Positions 12,889 to 14,373 of a stretch of 14,373 nt of DNA are shown here, in pieces. Within the stretch, counting starts at the first letter, position 1, and every line of letters begins with the position of its first letter. A program made the position numbers and the translations under genes. Origin of the DNA: Deltaproteobacteria bacterium (GTDB taxonomy: Bacteria > Desulfobacterota > DSM-4660 > Desulfatiglandales > HGW-15); contig CP070840.1 in the NCBI GenBank assembly GCA_020342025.1, positions 170,307 through 184,679 on the forward strand, given 5' to 3'. The notes below the pieces were generated by a model, which ran no database searches, was not told the origin of the DNA, and saw nothing but the letters and a program-made list of their open reading frames with translations.

Positions 12889-13680
12889 CTATTTCTTTAA
12901 ATCTTGAAGCAGATTGAACATCTTCTGATGATTGTGGGATAGAATGGCACGGTCTGATGTGGTCGTCATCAGCCTGCACCCTTTTTCTTTCCAGAATTGA
13001 GCAGACGCCCGGATCTCGTCGGGTTCCACGGCGAACAGGACAACTGCACAGTCAACACCCTTTTTTAGAGCCATATCTGCAATACGGTTCAACTCCTTCT
13101 TTACATCAGGGTGTTCAGGATCTCCCCCGAGTCCCATGGCCATGGAAAGGTCAAATGGCCCCAGAAGTATGGCGTCCAGCCCCTGATCTAGGATATCCAC
13201 AATATTTTGCAGGGCCTCAACCGTTTCAATGACGGCCCAGACCATGACATTCTCATCGGCCCATTCCCTGTAGACTTTCCAGTCCAGAAGTCCATGAGAT
13301 ATGGACCTCACCACAGGGCAGGCTCCTCTTTTTCCGGAGGGTTCATATCGGGCAGCCTGTACCACGGTTGAAGCTTGTTCGGGTGTACTGATTCTGGGTA
13401 TGATGACACCCAGAGCCCCTGCGTCTAATGCCTTGCCAATGTCAACGGCAGAATCCCCAGGTAGACGGATGACTGCTGTTGCGCCGCCACATTGAACAGC
13501 CCTAATCATCTCCACGGCACTATCCCACCCAAAAGATCCATGCTCCATGTCTATGACCACAAAATCATAACCCACAGCAGCAGCCAGTTCGCACGCTTCG
13601 GGATTCCTGGTCTGAACCCATGTGCCCAAAGCCATGTTTCTCCTATCTAACGCCTCTTGAATCCTATTCTTCAGAATCAT
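12889..13680 (-). CDS. HpcH/HpaI-family aldolase
   Basis: This 263-residue class II (metal-dependent) aldolase belongs to the 2,4-dihydroxyhept-2-ene-1,7-dioate aldolase family, which cleaves or forms C-C bonds in hydroxy-keto acids, releasing pyruvate-type products. The key residues are present: GTWVQTRNPEACELAAAVG at the N-terminus, His47 in VVIDMEHGSFGWD, Arg72 in VIRLPG, and metal ligands Glu152 (WAVIETVEAL) and Asp177 (LLGPFDLSMAMG). Length matches the family. The physiological substrate is unknown. The ATG at 13680 has only a weak site and follows the stop of the upstream minus-strand gene by 8 bases, so translational coupling in an operon is likely. Confidence 0.9.
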   Translation of the reverse strand: MILKNRIQEALDRRNMALGTWVQTRNPEACELAAAVGYDFVVIDMEHGSFGWDSAVEMIRAVQCGGATAVIRLPGDSAVDIGKALDAGALGVIIPRISTPEQASTVVQAARYEPSGKRGACPVVRSISHGLLDWKVYREWADENVMVWAVIETVEALQNIVDILDQGLDAILLGPFDLSMAMGLGGDPEHPDVKKELNRIADMALKKGVDCAVVLFAVEPDEIRASAQFWKEKGCRLMTTTSDRAILSHNHQKMFNLLQDLKK

Positions 13681-13688
13681 AACATTTC

Positions 13689-14294
13689 TTACTTATATAT
13701 GATGTATTTGCAGGGCTCGTCGATTTTATTTCCCTGATCGTCGTATTGACGCCCCCATTGGAGTTGGGCGGTTATGCCAAGGTCTTTCCACAGTTCGTTG
13801 AAAAAGGTGGCGTGAGCACAATAATAGGGAAATCCGATTCTGTTAAAACTCCAGGGATAGGCTTTCTTTGTGATGGGGTTTTGCCGTTTCGCCATGCCAT
13901 CCCTCATTAACCTGCCCCTGGCATTGCACCCTGTTATCACCACAACGAATTTTTCTTCATCTTCTTCAACGTGGAACTCACTGTAGTGCGCTCAGTGTGA
14001 ATGGCAGACGGCCTCTACCCGTTCTTCGACCGACATATCCTTCCAGCCTTCAAACCTTGCTCGAAACGCCTCAAAGACTGAGTTTCGATCAAAGGCCTCA
14101 AACCAGTCCTCCCCCTGAATTTCCGCCAATGTGCCTTGTAGCAAGCTGATGTGATTACAATATAAATCATGAAATCTGTGAAACTGTTCGTACACATCAT
14201 CGAGATGGGCCAATGCCTCTTCGGCCTTTCCCGCCTTCACCGCCCCAACGGCCTTTTCTCTGGGGCCCACAAGAAAGTCATCTCTTCTGACCAT
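13689..14294 (-). CDS. Unrecognised protein with in-frame TGA, candidate selenoprotein
   Basis: Two frames in the same phase are separated only by a TGA at 13994-13992. Read through as selenocysteine they give a 201-residue protein with Sec101 (208 if the ATG at 14315 is used). The N-terminal half is helical (KAVGAVKAGKAEEALAHLDD ... FHDLYCNHISLL). The junction reads EAVCHSH-U-AHYSEFHVEEDEEKF, followed by VITGCNARGRLMR, PWSFNRIGFPYYCAHATFFN and a PCKYIIYK end. Cys/His richness suggests a metal or redox site. No family name is offered. There is no start with a ribosome-binding site between 13991 and the GTG at 13943, and coding character continues across the TGA. The SECIS candidate is weak, so a nonsense mutation is possible. 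It is followed after 8 bases by the aldolase gene. Confidence 0.6.
13967..13983 (-). promoter_or_regulatory. Weak SECIS-like hairpin after the second in-frame TGA
   Basis: On the minus strand CAGUG (13983-13979) faces CACGUUG (13973-13967) around an AGUUC loop. Three upper pairs form, then two more past a GU bulge. The loop begins 14 bases after the UGA, slightly nearer than usual, and the stem is unstable on paper. An alternative UUC/GAA stem with a CACGUU loop is no better. Confidence 0.28.
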
Positions 14295-14373
14295 GATTCT
14301 TATTATTCTCCACATTTATGCTGAGCGCCAGGTAATGGGCGGGGCTTTTCTCAGGGGCAACCTGTGATAACTA

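Noticed and set aside
14315..14373. Possible coding end of an upstream minus-strand gene at the right edge
   Set aside because: A frame reading SQVAPEKSPAHYLALS is closed by TAG at the very edge and has no start. There is too little sequence to judge.
1..14373. CRISPR arrays, tRNA and rRNA genes
   Set aside because: No regularly spaced direct repeats, cloverleaf with acceptor and T-loop motifs, or rRNA-like segments were seen by eye.

Overview
The window most resembles a chromosomal segment of an anaerobic Desulfobacterota-type (deltaproteobacterial) bacterium. This is inferred from gene content and style: a TRAP transporter, a rhodanese/rubrerythrin-like fusion, Cys-rich small proteins, an SH3/anchor protein, GC-rich palindromic repeats, and at least one gene best read with selenocysteine at an in-frame UGA. 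No rRNA, tRNA or CRISPR array was seen.

Layout. 1-427: GC-rich inverted repeats, then a good sigma70-type promoter. 428-2503 (+): an FAD/NAD(P) oxidoreductase of the type found fused to the N-terminus of SelD, followed by a rhodanese-ferritin-like fusion whose catalytic Cys codon is TGA. A 7-bp hairpin lies at the right distance downstream to be a bacterial SECIS. 2513-3591 (-): an FMN-binding split-barrel protein and an SH3/coiled-coil membrane-anchored protein, with a promoter near 3667-3695. 3640-4234: an AT-rich tract and a second GC-rich palindromic block. 4235-5557 (+): a YdhR-like monooxygenase-fold protein and a metallo-beta-lactamase-fold hydrolase. 5771-8840 (+): a TRAP transporter made of DctP plus a fused DctQM permease. 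9199-9906 (+): a HAD-family protein with an altered first motif, preceded by a nested hairpin and ending in a tandem-repeat tract.

9974-12434 is a loose region of very small, mainly minus-strand genes and gene remnants: a ClpX-type zinc-finger protein, a Cys4 mini-protein, the C-terminal remnant of a Spy/CpxP-like protein (plus strand), a 42-aa basic protein, the C-terminal remnant of a Gly-rich RRM RNA-binding protein, a CxxC mini-protein and an excisionase-type helix-turn-helix protein. 12435-12888 is AT-rich and without genes. 13689-14294 and 12889-13680 (-) form a likely operon. The first gene is unrecognised, interrupted by an in-frame TGA with coding character on both sides (a second selenoprotein candidate). 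The second is an HpcH/HpaI-type aldolase.

The main discovery candidates are the two TGA-interrupted genes. The first has strong support: TGA sits exactly at the rhodanese nucleophile and a SECIS-like hairpin follows. The second rests mostly on coding continuity. The selenoprotein rhodanese lies directly behind a SelD-partner-type flavoprotein, which suggests a selenium/sulfur-handling module. That functional link is inference.
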